Below are positions 7,345 to 15,976 of a DNA stretch of 55,697 nucleotides, piece by piece. The DNA is taken from contig PHBO01000010.1 of the NCBI GenBank assembly GCA_002840645.1, forward strand, positions 124,470-180,166, in the 5' to 3' direction. A model generated the notes under the pieces. That model was not told the DNA's origin, made no database searches, and saw nothing but the letters and a program-made list of their open reading frames with translations. A program made the translations under genes and the position numbers. Within the stretch, counting starts at the first letter, position 1. Every line of letters begins with the position of its first letter. The stretch is from Candidatus Cloacimonetes bacterium HGW-Cloacimonetes-3 (GTDB lineage: Bacteria; Cloacimonadota; Cloacimonadia; Cloacimonadales; Cloacimonadaceae).

Positions 7345-8895
7345 ATGGCTAACCAGATAGCTCTGGATAAGCTGAAGGCAAAACGAGCTGCTGCCCTGCT
7401 GGGCGGGGGTGAGAAACGCATTGCCGAACAGCATGAAAAAGGGAAACTTACTGCGCGCGAACGGATTGCGTTGCTGGTGGATCCCGATAGCTTCGAAGAA
7501 TTCGATATGTTTGTTACCCATCAGTGTACGAATTTTGGGATGGAGAAGTTCATTCATCCCGGCGACGGCGTGGTGACGGGTAGCGCTACCATAAACGAGC
7601 GCGTGGTGTATTTGTTTGCGCAGGATTTCACGGTGTTTGGAGGCTCACTCTCCAAGACTTACGCGGAAAAGATATGCAAGATCATGGACATGGCGCTGCG
7701 CAACGGATGCCCGCTGATAGGGCTTAACGATTCCGGCGGAGCGCGCATTCAGGAAGGCGTGGATGCCCTGGCAGGCTATGCCGAGATTTTCTGGCGGAAC
7801 GTGATGGCGAGCGGAGTTATCCCTCAGATATCGGCGATACTGGGTCCTTGTGCCGGTGGAGCGGTGTATTCACCTGCAATAACAGACTTTGTGATCATGG
7901 AAAAGAACAACAGCTATATGTTCGTAACGGGACCTAAAGTGGTGAAAACTGTGCTTAATGAGACGGTTTCCATTGCAGACCTGGGTGGTGCGAAGATACA
8001 CGCCAGTAAAAGCGGTGTGGCTCACTTCATGTCTAATAACGAGGAAGAGACCTTTATGCTGATAAAGATGCTGCTTAGCTATCTGCCCTCGAATAACATG
8101 GAAGATCCGCCCTGCATCCCCAGCACAGACCCGATAAACCGAAGCTGTGACGTGCTGAACGAGCTGATACCGGATAATCCAAACAAACCTTACGATATTT
8201 TAGACCTTATCCATCCCATTGTGGATGATGGTGAATTTCTGCAAGTGATGAGCAACTACGCACAGAATCTGGTGATTGGTTTTGCCCGCATGAACGGTCA
8301 TTCCATCGGTATTGTGGCTAACCAGCCCAAGGTGTTGGCGGGAGTGCTGGATAACGATGCCTCGATAAAGGCGGCAAGGTTTGTACGCTTCTGCGATGCT
8401 TTTAATATTCCCATAGTTGTGTTGGAGGACGTGCCCGGCTTCCTGCCCGGTACATCGCAAGAGCATAACGGCATAATCCGCAATGGTGCTAAGATGCTGT
8501 ATGCCTTTGCAGAAGCTACTGTGCCCAAGATAACGGTGATCGTGCGCAAAGCCTATGGCGGTGCATACTGTGTGATGAATAGCAGGCATATGCGTGCTGA
8601 TCTGGTGTATGCATGGCCGTCTGCGGAGATAGCGGTGATGGGTCCTAAAGGCGCGGTGGAAGTGATCTTCCGTAAGGAAGCAATGGCTTCGGAGGATCCG
8701 AAGGCTACTCTGCTGGCGAAAGAGGAAGAATACCGTGATAAGTTTGCTAACCCCTATAATGCTGCGGAGCGGGGCTTTATAGACGATATAATAGAGCCGT
8801 CACAGACGCGCTTTCGCTTGATCCGTGCTCTGGAGATGCTTGCCAATAAAAAGGATAGCATACCTCCGCGGAAGCATGGCAACATGCCCTTATAA
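7345..8895 (+). CDS. mmdA: Methylmalonyl-CoA decarboxylase carboxyltransferase subunit
   Basis: This is a carboxyltransferase of the acyl-CoA carboxylase beta family, 516 residues, cytosolic. It moves CO2 from methylmalonyl-CoA to biotin. Family motifs are [16 protein letters not shown], the oxyanion-forming [12 protein letters not shown] and, in the C-terminal half, [20 protein letters not shown] and [21 protein letters not shown] precedes the ATG. The following genes (anchor, biotin carrier, sodium-pump beta subunit) make this a membrane decarboxylase rather than a propionyl-CoA carboxylase. The subunit lacks the HMGL-like domain of oxaloacetate decarboxylase alpha, so methylmalonyl-CoA is the likely substrate. 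Glutaconyl-CoA is less likely, because that subunit is usually longer. The complex would conserve energy in propionate formation from succinate. Confidence 0.9.
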   Translation: MANQIALDKLKAKRAAALLGGGEKRIAEQHEKGKLTARERIALLVDPDSFEEFDMFVTHQCTNFGMEKFIHPGDGVVTGSATINERVVYLFAQDFTVFGGSLSKTYAEKICKIMDMALRNGCPLIGLNDSGGARIQEGVDALAGYAEIFWRNVMASGVIPQISAILGPCAGGAVYSPAITDFVIMEKNNSYMFVTGPKVVKTVLNETVSIADLGGAKIHASKSGVAHFMSNNEEETFMLIKMLLSYLPSNNMEDPPCIPSTDPINRSCDVLNELIPDNPNKPYDILDLIHPIVDDGEFLQVMSNYAQNLVIGFARMNGHSIGIVANQPKVLAGVLDNDASIKAARFVRFCDAFNIPIVVLEDVPGFLPGTSQEHNGIIRNGAKMLYAFAEATVPKITVIVRKAYGGAYCVMNSRHMRADLVYAWPSAEIAVMGPKGAVEVIFRKEAMASEDPKATLLAKEEEYRDKFANPYNAAERGFIDDIIEPSQTRFRLIRALEMLANKKDSIPPRKHGNMPL

Positions 8896-8898
8896 AGA

Positions 8899-9756
8899 GT
8901 GATGATGCGCAAGATAAACCTTGTACTGATCTTGATAATCCTCTGCTTTGGCTGCCTTTGTGCTCAAACTACGGATACCGAAATGGAGCATCCCGCAGTG
9001 CCCGATAGCGTAATGATACAACGGGAAAAGGAGATACTCTCCGAATACAATTTCCGTAGTGCAAACACGCTGGAGGAAGTGGCGCGTAAGCTGTTAATCG
9101 CCGATATCGACCGCTGGAAAAGCTATCTGGGGCTGGAGCCGGAGAACAAGAAGCTGGATAGTATGAGCCTGCAAAAGCTGGGTATAGCGCCTTACAGGGC
9201 TTTGCTTGCTCAGCAGTACAGCGTGTATGGCTTCACGGAACTATCCACGATAACGGAAGCGGCAGCCAGCCTCAATATGCCCATCAAAAAGATGAAGCAG
9301 ATGCTTGGTTTACCGGATTCGATATCACGTAAATGGGATCATAACTCGTTGCAGGCATTAAACTTCACGCCGCAACAAGTGGAAAAGATACATCAGGAGT
9401 TTACTGATGACAGAGTGGGCTATGGCGCAAGCGTTACCGCCGTGGGAATGCTTACTGTGTTTATAGCGTTACTTGTTACCAGCCTTGTAATTAGCCAGCT
9501 AATTCACCTGAACAGACCCCCAAAAATAAAGCATGCAGTTATAAAAGTTAGCGCAGACGGCAAACTGAAAAGTGCCTCGGCTACTCTGAATCATAACGTG
9601 ATAGTAGCAGCGATAACTGCGCTGCATATCTACCAGCAATCAATTGAGGATAGACGCCGTCTGGTTCTCACTTTCCGCAGAACACCTACCAACCAATGGC
9701 GTGCCAGCGCAGTACTTAGCATGCCAAACCGGGAGATGGGGAGCAAAAGGAGATAG
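8899..9756 (+). CDS. Decarboxylase gamma/delta-like membrane anchor with large extracytoplasmic domain
   Basis: This 285-residue protein has an N-terminal signal-like hydrophobic segment (residues 6-22), a helical domain of about 150 residues, one transmembrane helix (about 180-203) and a basic C-terminal part. The transmembrane segment GYGASVTAVGMLTVFIALL matches the OadG/MmdD gamma subunit. The helical domain contains two similar LGL-x-P-type repeats (near residues 76 and 135). Family members are normally about 80-120 residues with the helix near the N-terminus, so the extension is unusual. The GTG at 8899 is followed by ATGs at 8902 and 8905, and the true start is uncertain. It begins 3 nt after mmdA, so the two are co-transcribed. 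Confidence 0.75.
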   Translation: MMMRKINLVLILIILCFGCLCAQTTDTEMEHPAVPDSVMIQREKEILSEYNFRSANTLEEVARKLLIADIDRWKSYLGLEPENKKLDSMSLQKLGIAPYRALLAQQYSVYGFTELSTITEAAASLNMPIKKMKQMLGLPDSISRKWDHNSLQALNFTPQQVEKIHQEFTDDRVGYGASVTAVGMLTVFIALLVTSLVISQLIHLNRPPKIKHAVIKVSADGKLKSASATLNHNVIVAAITALHIYQQSIEDRRRLVLTFRRTPTNQWRASAVLSMPNREMGSKRR

Positions 9757-9757
9757 C

Positions 9758-10474
9758 ATGAAAACCTATAAATTAACTATAAATAATGAGAAATTCGACG
9801 CACGTATTGTGGAATATAGCCCCACACACGCCAAGATAAATATAAACGGAACTGATTATTTGGTGCAGATTGAAGATGATAAACCTCAGAGCGTGCCCAA
9901 GCTGGCAAATCAGGAGAAAGCCGTGCCCATGGCTCCCTCTTTCAACAGCGGGATTGAGCCCGGCAGCGGAGAAGTGAAAGCTCCCATCCCCGGCGTGATA
10001 GTATCTATCCCTGTGAATGAAGGCGACACCGTGAAGAAGGGACAAACCATCATCATTCTGGAAGCCATGAAAATGCAATCCGAAATAGCTTCCCCCTTCG
10101 ATGCAACCATCGGTAAGATATATGTGAAAGAACGCTCTCCCATACAGGAAGGCGACCTGATGATGACTCTTGAGGGCGCAGATGTGAAACCTGCCTCTGT
10201 TCCTAAACCTGTAAGACAGAGTGCCTCTGTTCCAGTAGAGAACCAGAATGCATCCGGCGAGAAAATACTGCGCGCACCTATCCCGGGCAGCATTATAGAA
10301 GTAAAAACCAGCGTTGGCAGTTATCTGGAAGAGGGAGATATTGCCCTTATCCTGGAAGCCATGAAGATGGAATCCGAAATACATAGCAATGTCGGCGGCA
10401 GAGTAAGCAAGATATACGTTAGCAAGGGCGATCTGGTTCAGGAAGGCGATCCCTTGATAGAGTTTGAGGACTAA
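9758..10474 (+). CDS. mmdC: Biotin carrier protein with two biotinyl domains
   Basis: The 238-residue product has a short N-terminal beta domain (1-45) and two complete biotinyl domains (about 73-139 and 171-237). Each has the EAMKM motif; the biotinylated lysines would be K105 and K203. It carries carboxybiotin between the carboxyltransferase and the membrane beta subunit. The linker between the domains (140-168) is rich in Ala, Pro, Val and Ser. I chose the ATG at 9758 because AAAGGAGATAG precedes it; a longer frame from 9644 overlaps the upstream gene. One biotinyl domain is usual for the family, so the duplication is notable. Confidence 0.92.
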   Translation: MKTYKLTINNEKFDARIVEYSPTHAKININGTDYLVQIEDDKPQSVPKLANQEKAVPMAPSFNSGIEPGSGEVKAPIPGVIVSIPVNEGDTVKKGQTIIILEAMKMQSEIASPFDATIGKIYVKERSPIQEGDLMMTLEGADVKPASVPKPVRQSASVPVENQNASGEKILRAPIPGSIIEVKTSVGSYLEEGDIALILEAMKMESEIHSNVGGRVSKIYVSKGDLVQEGDPLIEFED

Positions 10475-10478
10475 GGTA

Positions 10479-11606
10479 ATGCTGGAACTAAGCCAATTCA
10501 TCCAAACCACCGGATTCATGAATGTATGCTGGGGCAATCTGCTGATGATTGTTGCAGGACTGGTATTTATCTATCTTGGTATCACGAAAGAATTTGAGCC
10601 TCTGTTACTTGTGCCCATTGGCTTTGGTATCGTGGTGGGTAATATCCCCGGAGTATCGGAGCAAGGGCTGGGCGTTACAGACCAGGGTTCTGTGCTTTCC
10701 TTCCTGTACTTCGGTGTGAATAAAGGTATTTACCCCTCTTTGATCTTCTTAGGTATTGGCGCAATGACGGATTTTACTACTCTGATAGCGAATCCGCGTC
10801 TTATCCTGCTGGGAGCAGCAGCGCAGTTCGGCATTTTTGCCACCTTCATGGGAAGTATCCTGATGGGATTCAACATCATGGAAGCTGCCTCGATTGGTAT
10901 AATCGGGGGAGCGGACGGACCTACCTCTATCTTCCTTGCCTCCAAGCTGGCACCTCACTTGCTTGGCTCAATTGCTTTGGCAGCATATTCTTACATGGCT
11001 CTTGTGCCGGTGATACAGCCCCCCATTATGCGCCTCTTAACCACCAAGAAAGAACGCCTTATCCGCATGAAATCGCTGCGGGTAGTAACCAAAAAGGAAA
11101 AGATTATCTTTCCTTTAGTAGCTTTTGTGGTAACCACTTTCATCTCTCCCGGCAGCGTGGTGCTATTATCTATGCTGTTTTTGGGTAACTTGCTGAAGGA
11201 AAGCGGAGTTACAGAGCGTCTTGCTCAATCTGCAAGGACGGTTTTGATAGACGTGGTAACCGTGCTTATCGGCTTGACGGTGGGGGCTAAGACAACCGCA
11301 GCAGTGTTTTTAACACCTGCCACGATAAAGATATTTGTTATGGGTGCAGCCGCATTCGCCGTTGCTACTGCTACGGGTGTAATATTTGCCAAGATAATGA
11401 ACCTCTTCTCCAAGAATAAGATAAACCCCCTGATAGGCAACGCAGGTGTATCGGCAGTTCCCGCTTCCGCCCGCGTTTCTCAGGTAGTGGGGCATCAATA
11501 CGACCGCACTAATTTCCTGCTGATGCATGCCATGGCTCCCAATGTAGCGGGAGTGGTGGGCTCTGCTGTCGCAGCGGGCGTGCTGCTCGGCATTCTTGGG
11601 AATTAA
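10479..11606 (+). CDS. mmdB: Sodium-pumping decarboxylase beta subunit
   Basis: This 375-residue integral membrane protein of the OadB/MmdB/GcdB family decarboxylates carboxybiotin and couples this to Na+ export. It shows about ten hydrophobic segments and the family motifs GGADGPTSIFLASKLAP (the key Asp region) and NAGVSAVPASARVSQ near residue 320. The C-terminal segment HAMAPNVAGVVGSAVAAG is also characteristic. The ATG at 10479 has AAGG close by; a TTG five codons upstream overlaps the previous gene and is less likely. It is the last gene of the operon, 4 nt after the biotin carrier. Confidence 0.93.
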   Translation: MLELSQFIQTTGFMNVCWGNLLMIVAGLVFIYLGITKEFEPLLLVPIGFGIVVGNIPGVSEQGLGVTDQGSVLSFLYFGVNKGIYPSLIFLGIGAMTDFTTLIANPRLILLGAAAQFGIFATFMGSILMGFNIMEAASIGIIGGADGPTSIFLASKLAPHLLGSIALAAYSYMALVPVIQPPIMRLLTTKKERLIRMKSLRVVTKKEKIIFPLVAFVVTTFISPGSVVLLSMLFLGNLLKESGVTERLAQSARTVLIDVVTVLIGLTVGAKTTAAVFLTPATIKIFVMGAAAFAVATATGVIFAKIMNLFSKNKINPLIGNAGVSAVPASARVSQVVGHQYDRTNFLLMHAMAPNVAGVVGSAVAAGVLLGILGN

Positions 11607-11608
11607 AA

Positions 11609-11740
11609 AGTGGAAAAGTGAAAGAGTGAAATAGTGAAACAAATTTTAAAGATAGTGGAGGGGAGTGATAATGAGACAATTTATCAAATGCAATCTCCAT
11701 GCCCTAATGTGTTACACTCTTCCACTATTTCACTCTTCCA
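11609..11740. repeat. GTGAAA/GTGGAA-type short repeats in inverted orientation
   Basis: Positions 11610-11639 contain repeated GTGGAAAA, GTGAAAGA and GTGAAATA steps. Positions 11713-11740 contain the complementary CACTCTTCCACTATTTCACT pattern. A similar block (CACTTTTCCACCCTTCCAC) lies at 3407-3427. They are short degenerate repeats, not genes. Confidence 0.55.
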
Positions 11741-11789
11741 CCCAATACGTTTATCACTATCAAACACAAATATATAAGAGGAGGCTACA

Positions 11790-12710
11790 ATGCCAAAAGT
11801 ATTGATAGCGACCGAGAAACCTTTTGCTGCCGAAGCCGCGCAAAAGATCAAAGCGGAGCTGGAAAACGCCAAGTATGAGTACAGCTTTTTAGAGAACTAC
11901 ACCGATGTTAGCCAGTTGCATGCTGCTCTGGCAGATGCGGAAGCGGTGATTATCCGCAGTGACATCATGGATGAGGCAGCTTTTAATGCTGCACCAAAGC
12001 TGAAACTGGTGGTTCGTGCCGGTGCAGGATATGACAACATCGATCTGAAGGCTGCTACAGCCCACAACGTGGTTGCCATGAACACCCCGGGTCAGAACTC
12101 CAACGCTGTGGCAGAGCTTGCCATTGGCATGATGATCTATATGGCACGCGGTAAGTTTAATGGCAAATCCGGCAGTGAACTGTGCGGAAAGAGCCTTGTG
12201 CTTTTTGGCTACGGCTTTGTTGCCCGCTACACCGCCAAAATAGCCAAGGGTTTGGGCATGGAAGTGTATGCCTACGATCCTTACCTAACCAACGAAATCA
12301 TGACCAAAGACGGTGTGAAGCCTCTTTCCAAGGTGGAAGACATCTTTAAGACAGGCGACTACATCTCTCTGCATATTCCCGCCAATGCGGATACCAAGAA
12401 ATCCATAAACTGGAGCTTGCTCTCGCTGATGAAGGACACTGCAACCCTCGTAAACACTGCCCGTAAGGAAGTTATCGATGAGGATGACCTGCTGAAAACC
12501 TTAGCAGAAAAGAAGAAATTCCGCTATGTAAGCGATGTGGAACCCGGCAATGCAGCACAATTGATGGAGCTGTATGCCGACAGAGTGTATTACACCCCCA
12601 AAAAGATGGGCGCACAAACCGAGGAAGCCAACACCAATTCCGGTGTGGCAGCCGCTAAGCAGATTATTGCTTTCTTCAAAACCGGCGATAAGAGCTATAA
12701 AGTTAACTAA
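11790..12710 (+). CDS. serA: D-isomer 2-hydroxyacid dehydrogenase, probable 3-phosphoglycerate dehydrogenase
   Basis: This 306-residue NAD-dependent enzyme would oxidise 3-phosphoglycerate in the first step of serine synthesis. The substrate-binding part has VVRAGAGYDNID near residue 72. The nucleotide fold has LFGYGFVARYTA, a variant of GxGxxG with Ala in the last position. The catalytic Arg is in VNTARKEVID and the Glu in DVEPGN. The catalytic His of the usual TPHIG motif is missing: the sequence reads TPKKMGAQTEEAN, with Lys and one extra residue. There is no ACT regulatory domain. AGGAGG precedes the start and a terminator follows, so it is a single-gene unit. Substrate assignment is likely but not certain. 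Confidence 0.8.
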   Translation: MPKVLIATEKPFAAEAAQKIKAELENAKYEYSFLENYTDVSQLHAALADAEAVIIRSDIMDEAAFNAAPKLKLVVRAGAGYDNIDLKAATAHNVVAMNTPGQNSNAVAELAIGMMIYMARGKFNGKSGSELCGKSLVLFGYGFVARYTAKIAKGLGMEVYAYDPYLTNEIMTKDGVKPLSKVEDIFKTGDYISLHIPANADTKKSINWSLLSLMKDTATLVNTARKEVIDEDDLLKTLAEKKKFRYVSDVEPGNAAQLMELYADRVYYTPKKMGAQTEEANTNSGVAAAKQIIAFFKTGDKSYKVN

Positions 12711-12738
12711 TCAGTTTAAGCTAATACCAATTATTGAT

Positions 12739-12778
12739 GCGTCCTGCTTGATTTCAGGCAGGACGCTTGTTTCTTTTA
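12739..12778 (+). terminator. Rho-independent terminator after the dehydrogenase
   Basis: A 9-bp stem (12739-12747 with 12758-12766) with a 10-nt loop is followed by a T-rich run. Confidence 0.85.
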
Positions 12779-13160
12779 TACCAGTCTTGGAGTTCAAAGC
12801 GCTTCTCCTATCTTTGCATTTATAAACATATTACGAGCGCTTTGGACTTCAAGATACCATTGAGCGGTTGAAGTCCAATCCGCCAAATCAGTTAGATATA
12901 TTGCATATAGCTTTCTACGGCGAATTGAACTCCAACCCTTCTTGCTTCTTTCCTGCGAGCAAACCTCTATCATTACGGACTCATTGCCCACTTTGTGGGC
13001 AATGGGTGGGGAATGATAGGGCAATGCATGCAAGGGAGAAAGATTTTTCTTGCCTTGTATAGCCAATCGATAAACTTGTCTAATACTGTCTAAACTTTGC
13101 CGTCAACAGCATGCGCAAGGGTACGGATTTGATATGCTTAACTTATTGAAGGAGTGACAA
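12779..13160. other. Gene-free region with imperfect and nested palindromes
   Basis: No gene is visible. The arms 12788-12804 and 12836-12852 form an imperfect inverted repeat (15 of 17). Related TTGAAGTCCAA and TTGAACTCCAA copies occur near 12869 and 12927. A nested hairpin has an outer 8-bp stem (12967-12974 with 13012-13019) and an inner 9-bp stem (12982-12990 with 12996-13004). The htpX promoter must lie near the right end, but I could not place it. Confidence 0.6.
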
Positions 13161-14033
13161 ATGACTTTTCTGAAACGCATAGGTATCTTCCTGCTAACCA
13201 ACCTGTTAGTGATGGCTGCCATTGGCATCATCGTGAACCTGCTTGGAATCAGGATGGATGGACTGTGGGGATTGCTGATATTATGCGCCCTGTTTGGCAT
13301 GGGCGGCTCGTTTATCTCGCTTCTGTTAAGCAAATCCATGGCAAAATGGGGCTATAAAGTCCAGATTATAAAGCCCGGCACTACAAACCCTAAGGCGGCT
13401 TACCTGCTTGCTACCATCGAAGGTATGGCAAACCAACAGGGCATCAAAACCCCGGAAGTAGGCATCTATAACTCTAAGGACGCCAATGCCTTTGCCACGG
13501 GTGCATCGGCGAACAACGCACTTATAGCTTTTAGCAGCGGCATCATAGACCGCCTCAGCGAGGATGAGCTTGCTGCGGTTGCCGGACATGAGCTGAGCCA
13601 CATCACGAATGGCGACATGGTAACCATGACCCTGCTGATGGGCATTGTGAACACTTTCGTGATGTTCTTTGCGCGGGTAATTGCCTTCGCTATCGATAAC
13701 TCCCTGCGGGGTGATAACCGTGGCGGCGGGCTGGGTTATTTTGGCTATTTCATCGTGGTTATGTTGCTGCAAAACGGCTTGATGCTGCTGGCATACATCC
13801 CCATTTCTGCCTATTCACGCATGCGGGAATTCCGCGCTGATGCAGGTGCAGCCAGCCTAACAGGCGCAATACCAATGATAGAAGCCCTAAAGAAAATCAG
13901 CCAGGCTTACTACCCTGAAAAACGCAGTGATTCATACGCAATGGCGAAGATAAGTAACCGGCGCAAGGTATCCCTATTCTCAACCCACCCTTCCATGGAA
14001 GCCCGTATAGAGCGGCTTCAGGCGATAATGTGA
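13161..14033 (+). CDS. htpX: Membrane zinc protease HtpX
   Basis: HtpX is an inner-membrane M48 metalloprotease that degrades misfolded membrane proteins. The 290-residue length is typical. Two N-terminal membrane segments (about 8-30 and 34-56) precede the catalytic domain. The zinc motif HELSH is at 143-147, with E144 as catalytic base. A further ligand is likely in REFRADAGAA near residue 228. Two more hydrophobic segments follow the motif (about 153-175 and 192-212). GAAGGAGTG precedes the ATG. The stop codon overlaps the GTG start of the next gene, so htpX and rlmD are translationally coupled. Confidence 0.96.
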   Translation: MTFLKRIGIFLLTNLLVMAAIGIIVNLLGIRMDGLWGLLILCALFGMGGSFISLLLSKSMAKWGYKVQIIKPGTTNPKAAYLLATIEGMANQQGIKTPEVGIYNSKDANAFATGASANNALIAFSSGIIDRLSEDELAAVAGHELSHITNGDMVTMTLLMGIVNTFVMFFARVIAFAIDNSLRGDNRGGGLGYFGYFIVVMLLQNGLMLLAYIPISAYSRMREFRADAGAASLTGAIPMIEALKKISQAYYPEKRSDSYAMAKISNRRKVSLFSTHPSMEARIERLQAIM

Positions 14034-15382
14034 AACAACTATTTGAAATAAAGATCGAAAAACTTGCCATGGGCGGTTTCGGAATCGCTTTCTACGAAAG
14101 CAAAGCCATATTTGTACCTTACACAGCCCCCGGAGACGTGGTGGATGTATATGTAACCCACGAACGTAAAGACCACAGCTTTGCCAAAGTAAGCCGTTAT
14201 GTAAGCCGGGGAGAAGGCTATTCGGAACCTGCCTGCAATGCTTTTGGCGGGGATAAGCCTTGTGGCGGTTGCGACTGGCTGATGCTGGATTACAAGGCAC
14301 AGATTGAACATAAAAATACTCTCGTGCAAGGTGTATTTTCGCACTTTATAGACCCAGGCAAGATATACCCCACAATTGCCTCACCGCAACCTAAGCATTA
14401 CCGCAACAAGGTGTTTATGCCCGTGGGGAGAGAAGCTTCCCGCAAGCTCGTTTACGGTATTTATGCTCGCTGGTCTCACAAGATTGTGCCCCATGAGGCT
14501 TGCGAGAACCATCCCCCCATTTTTGATGCTATAGCCAAACGCATTGTTCAGCTTTGCAGTAAAGCCAAAGTGGATGCCTATGACGAGGTTCAGCATACAG
14601 GTGTGTTGCGGCATATAGGCTTTCGCAGTTCTACCGATTTGAAAGAAATCCTGGTGGTACTGGTAACCCGCAGCGGAAAGCTGCCCTTCTCAGGATTGCT
14701 GGTGAAACAGCTTTGCGAGGAGTTCCCCACCATTACCGGTATTGTGCAGAACATCAACCGCGAAAGAAGCAATATAATTCTGGGCGATGAAGATAAAGTG
14801 CTGTTCGGCAGAGATTATATCTTCGATAAACTAAGCAACACAAGATTCAGGATTAACTACCGCAGTTTCTGGCAGATAAACATCGGCACTATGGAGCTTA
14901 TCATGGATAGCATCCGCAGCAGGATGAATCCTGATGCCAACGTGCTGGATGCCTTCTGTGGCATCGGTGCCATAGGTCTTAGTCTGGCAGCCGAAGTGAA
15001 GTCTCTTACGCTGCTGGAAGAGCTGCCGGAAGCGATCGAGGATGCCAGACAAAACGCTGAGATGAACGGTATCGAAAACGTAGGCTTCATAACAGGAAGG
15101 TTCGAGGAAATGCTGCCCGAACTGATAGAAAAGCAGTGTCCCGACACCCTGATTATGGATCCACCCCGCAGCGGAGCAACCAAGGAAAGCATCGAAACCA
15201 TTATCCAAAGCGGAATTAAGCAGATAATCTATCTAAGCTGCTCGCCTATGACACTGGCACGGGATCTCAGGCTGCTGCTTGGCAGCGGGAAATACCATCT
15301 GGAAAGCCTGCAAAGCTTCGATATGTTCCCCAATACCTGGCATATAGAGTGCCTGGCAGTGCTGAAATCAATTGAGAATTGA
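14030..15382 (+). CDS. rlmD: 23S rRNA (uracil-5-)-methyltransferase, RlmD/RumA type
   Basis: This enzyme transfers methyl from S-adenosylmethionine to C5 of a uridine in 23S rRNA. The 450-residue protein has an N-terminal TRAM RNA-binding domain (about 1-60). Cysteines C69, C78, C81 and C158 fit the C-X8-C-X2-C plus distal Cys set of a [4Fe-4S] cluster. The SAM-binding motif LDAFCGIGAIGLSLA is near residue 305, DPPRSG near 382, and the catalytic Cys is in IYLSCSPMT. The GTG start overlaps the htpX stop by four bases. TrmA-family relatives act on tRNA, but the Fe-S motif favours the RlmD/RlmC class. The exact target base is not shown by sequence. Confidence 0.9.
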   Translation: MKQLFEIKIEKLAMGGFGIAFYESKAIFVPYTAPGDVVDVYVTHERKDHSFAKVSRYVSRGEGYSEPACNAFGGDKPCGGCDWLMLDYKAQIEHKNTLVQGVFSHFIDPGKIYPTIASPQPKHYRNKVFMPVGREASRKLVYGIYARWSHKIVPHEACENHPPIFDAIAKRIVQLCSKAKVDAYDEVQHTGVLRHIGFRSSTDLKEILVVLVTRSGKLPFSGLLVKQLCEEFPTITGIVQNINRERSNIILGDEDKVLFGRDYIFDKLSNTRFRINYRSFWQINIGTMELIMDSIRSRMNPDANVLDAFCGIGAIGLSLAAEVKSLTLLEELPEAIEDARQNAEMNGIENVGFITGRFEEMLPELIEKQCPDTLIMDPPRSGATKESIETIIQSGIKQIIYLSCSPMTLARDLRLLLGSGKYHLESLQSFDMFPNTWHIECLAVLKSIEN

Positions 15383-15385
15383 GAA

Positions 15386-15844
15386 TTGAGACTTAGCTAT
15401 TTGGTAATTATTCTTATCGTTGCTATGCTTCTTGGTAGCTGCGGCGAGGATGATACGGAGAAATTAGCCCAACGAGAGATACGCGATATCCTGTATGACA
15501 TCAGCACGGATTTTAACCTGAAAGATATGTATGGAATCCTGGAGCATCTGCATACAGACTATTTGCACAAAGGCTTGATCAGTTACCACTTCAACGATGA
15601 TTGGCTAAGCTATATGGCAAGATTCAGCCTCCTGGAAATAGAGGTGCTTTATATCGAGATTCAGGATAATAAAGCTATTGCGCATACCAGAAACAAATTC
15701 AGCTCTGCAGCAGAAACGGTAGTACTGAATGAACCGGCAGACAATGGAGAGATTTCTTATTTCTATCGGGATAACGGGGTGTGGTACGTGTACGGTAATC
15801 AAGCGTGGGCGAAGAAAGGGATACAACGAGCTTGGGATTATTAG
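15386..15844 (+). CDS. Small lipoprotein, unknown function
   Basis: The 152-residue product begins at a TTG, 3 nt after the rlmD stop, and has a lipoprotein signal (LVIILIVAMLLGSC), with Cys at about residue 19 as the lipidation site. The mature part is acidic, with alternating helices and strands, and ends in a Trp/Tyr-rich segment. Its size and pattern are compatible with an NTF2-like fold, but this is a guess. The start region lies in a short GAATTGA repeat, which makes the exact start uncertain. Its position implies co-transcription with htpX-rlmD. Confidence 0.7.
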   Translation: MRLSYLVIILIVAMLLGSCGEDDTEKLAQREIRDILYDISTDFNLKDMYGILEHLHTDYLHKGLISYHFNDDWLSYMARFSLLEIEVLYIEIQDNKAIAHTRNKFSSAAETVVLNEPADNGEISYFYRDNGVWYVYGNQAWAKKGIQRAWDY

Positions 15845-15976
15845 CACCACCCTATCTATAATAACCTATCCGTGAAAAATATACACAAAGACGAAGTTCA
15901 ACCGCCTGATTTTGCTTGACAATTCCATTGTGTAATTCTGACTGTGAACAATCGCTTCACTAAGGAGGAATACCAA

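Noticed and set aside
7345-11606. Oxaloacetate decarboxylase operon
   Set aside because: The alpha subunit is a carboxyltransferase of the PccB/MmdA type and lacks the HMGL-like domain of oxaloacetate decarboxylase alpha.
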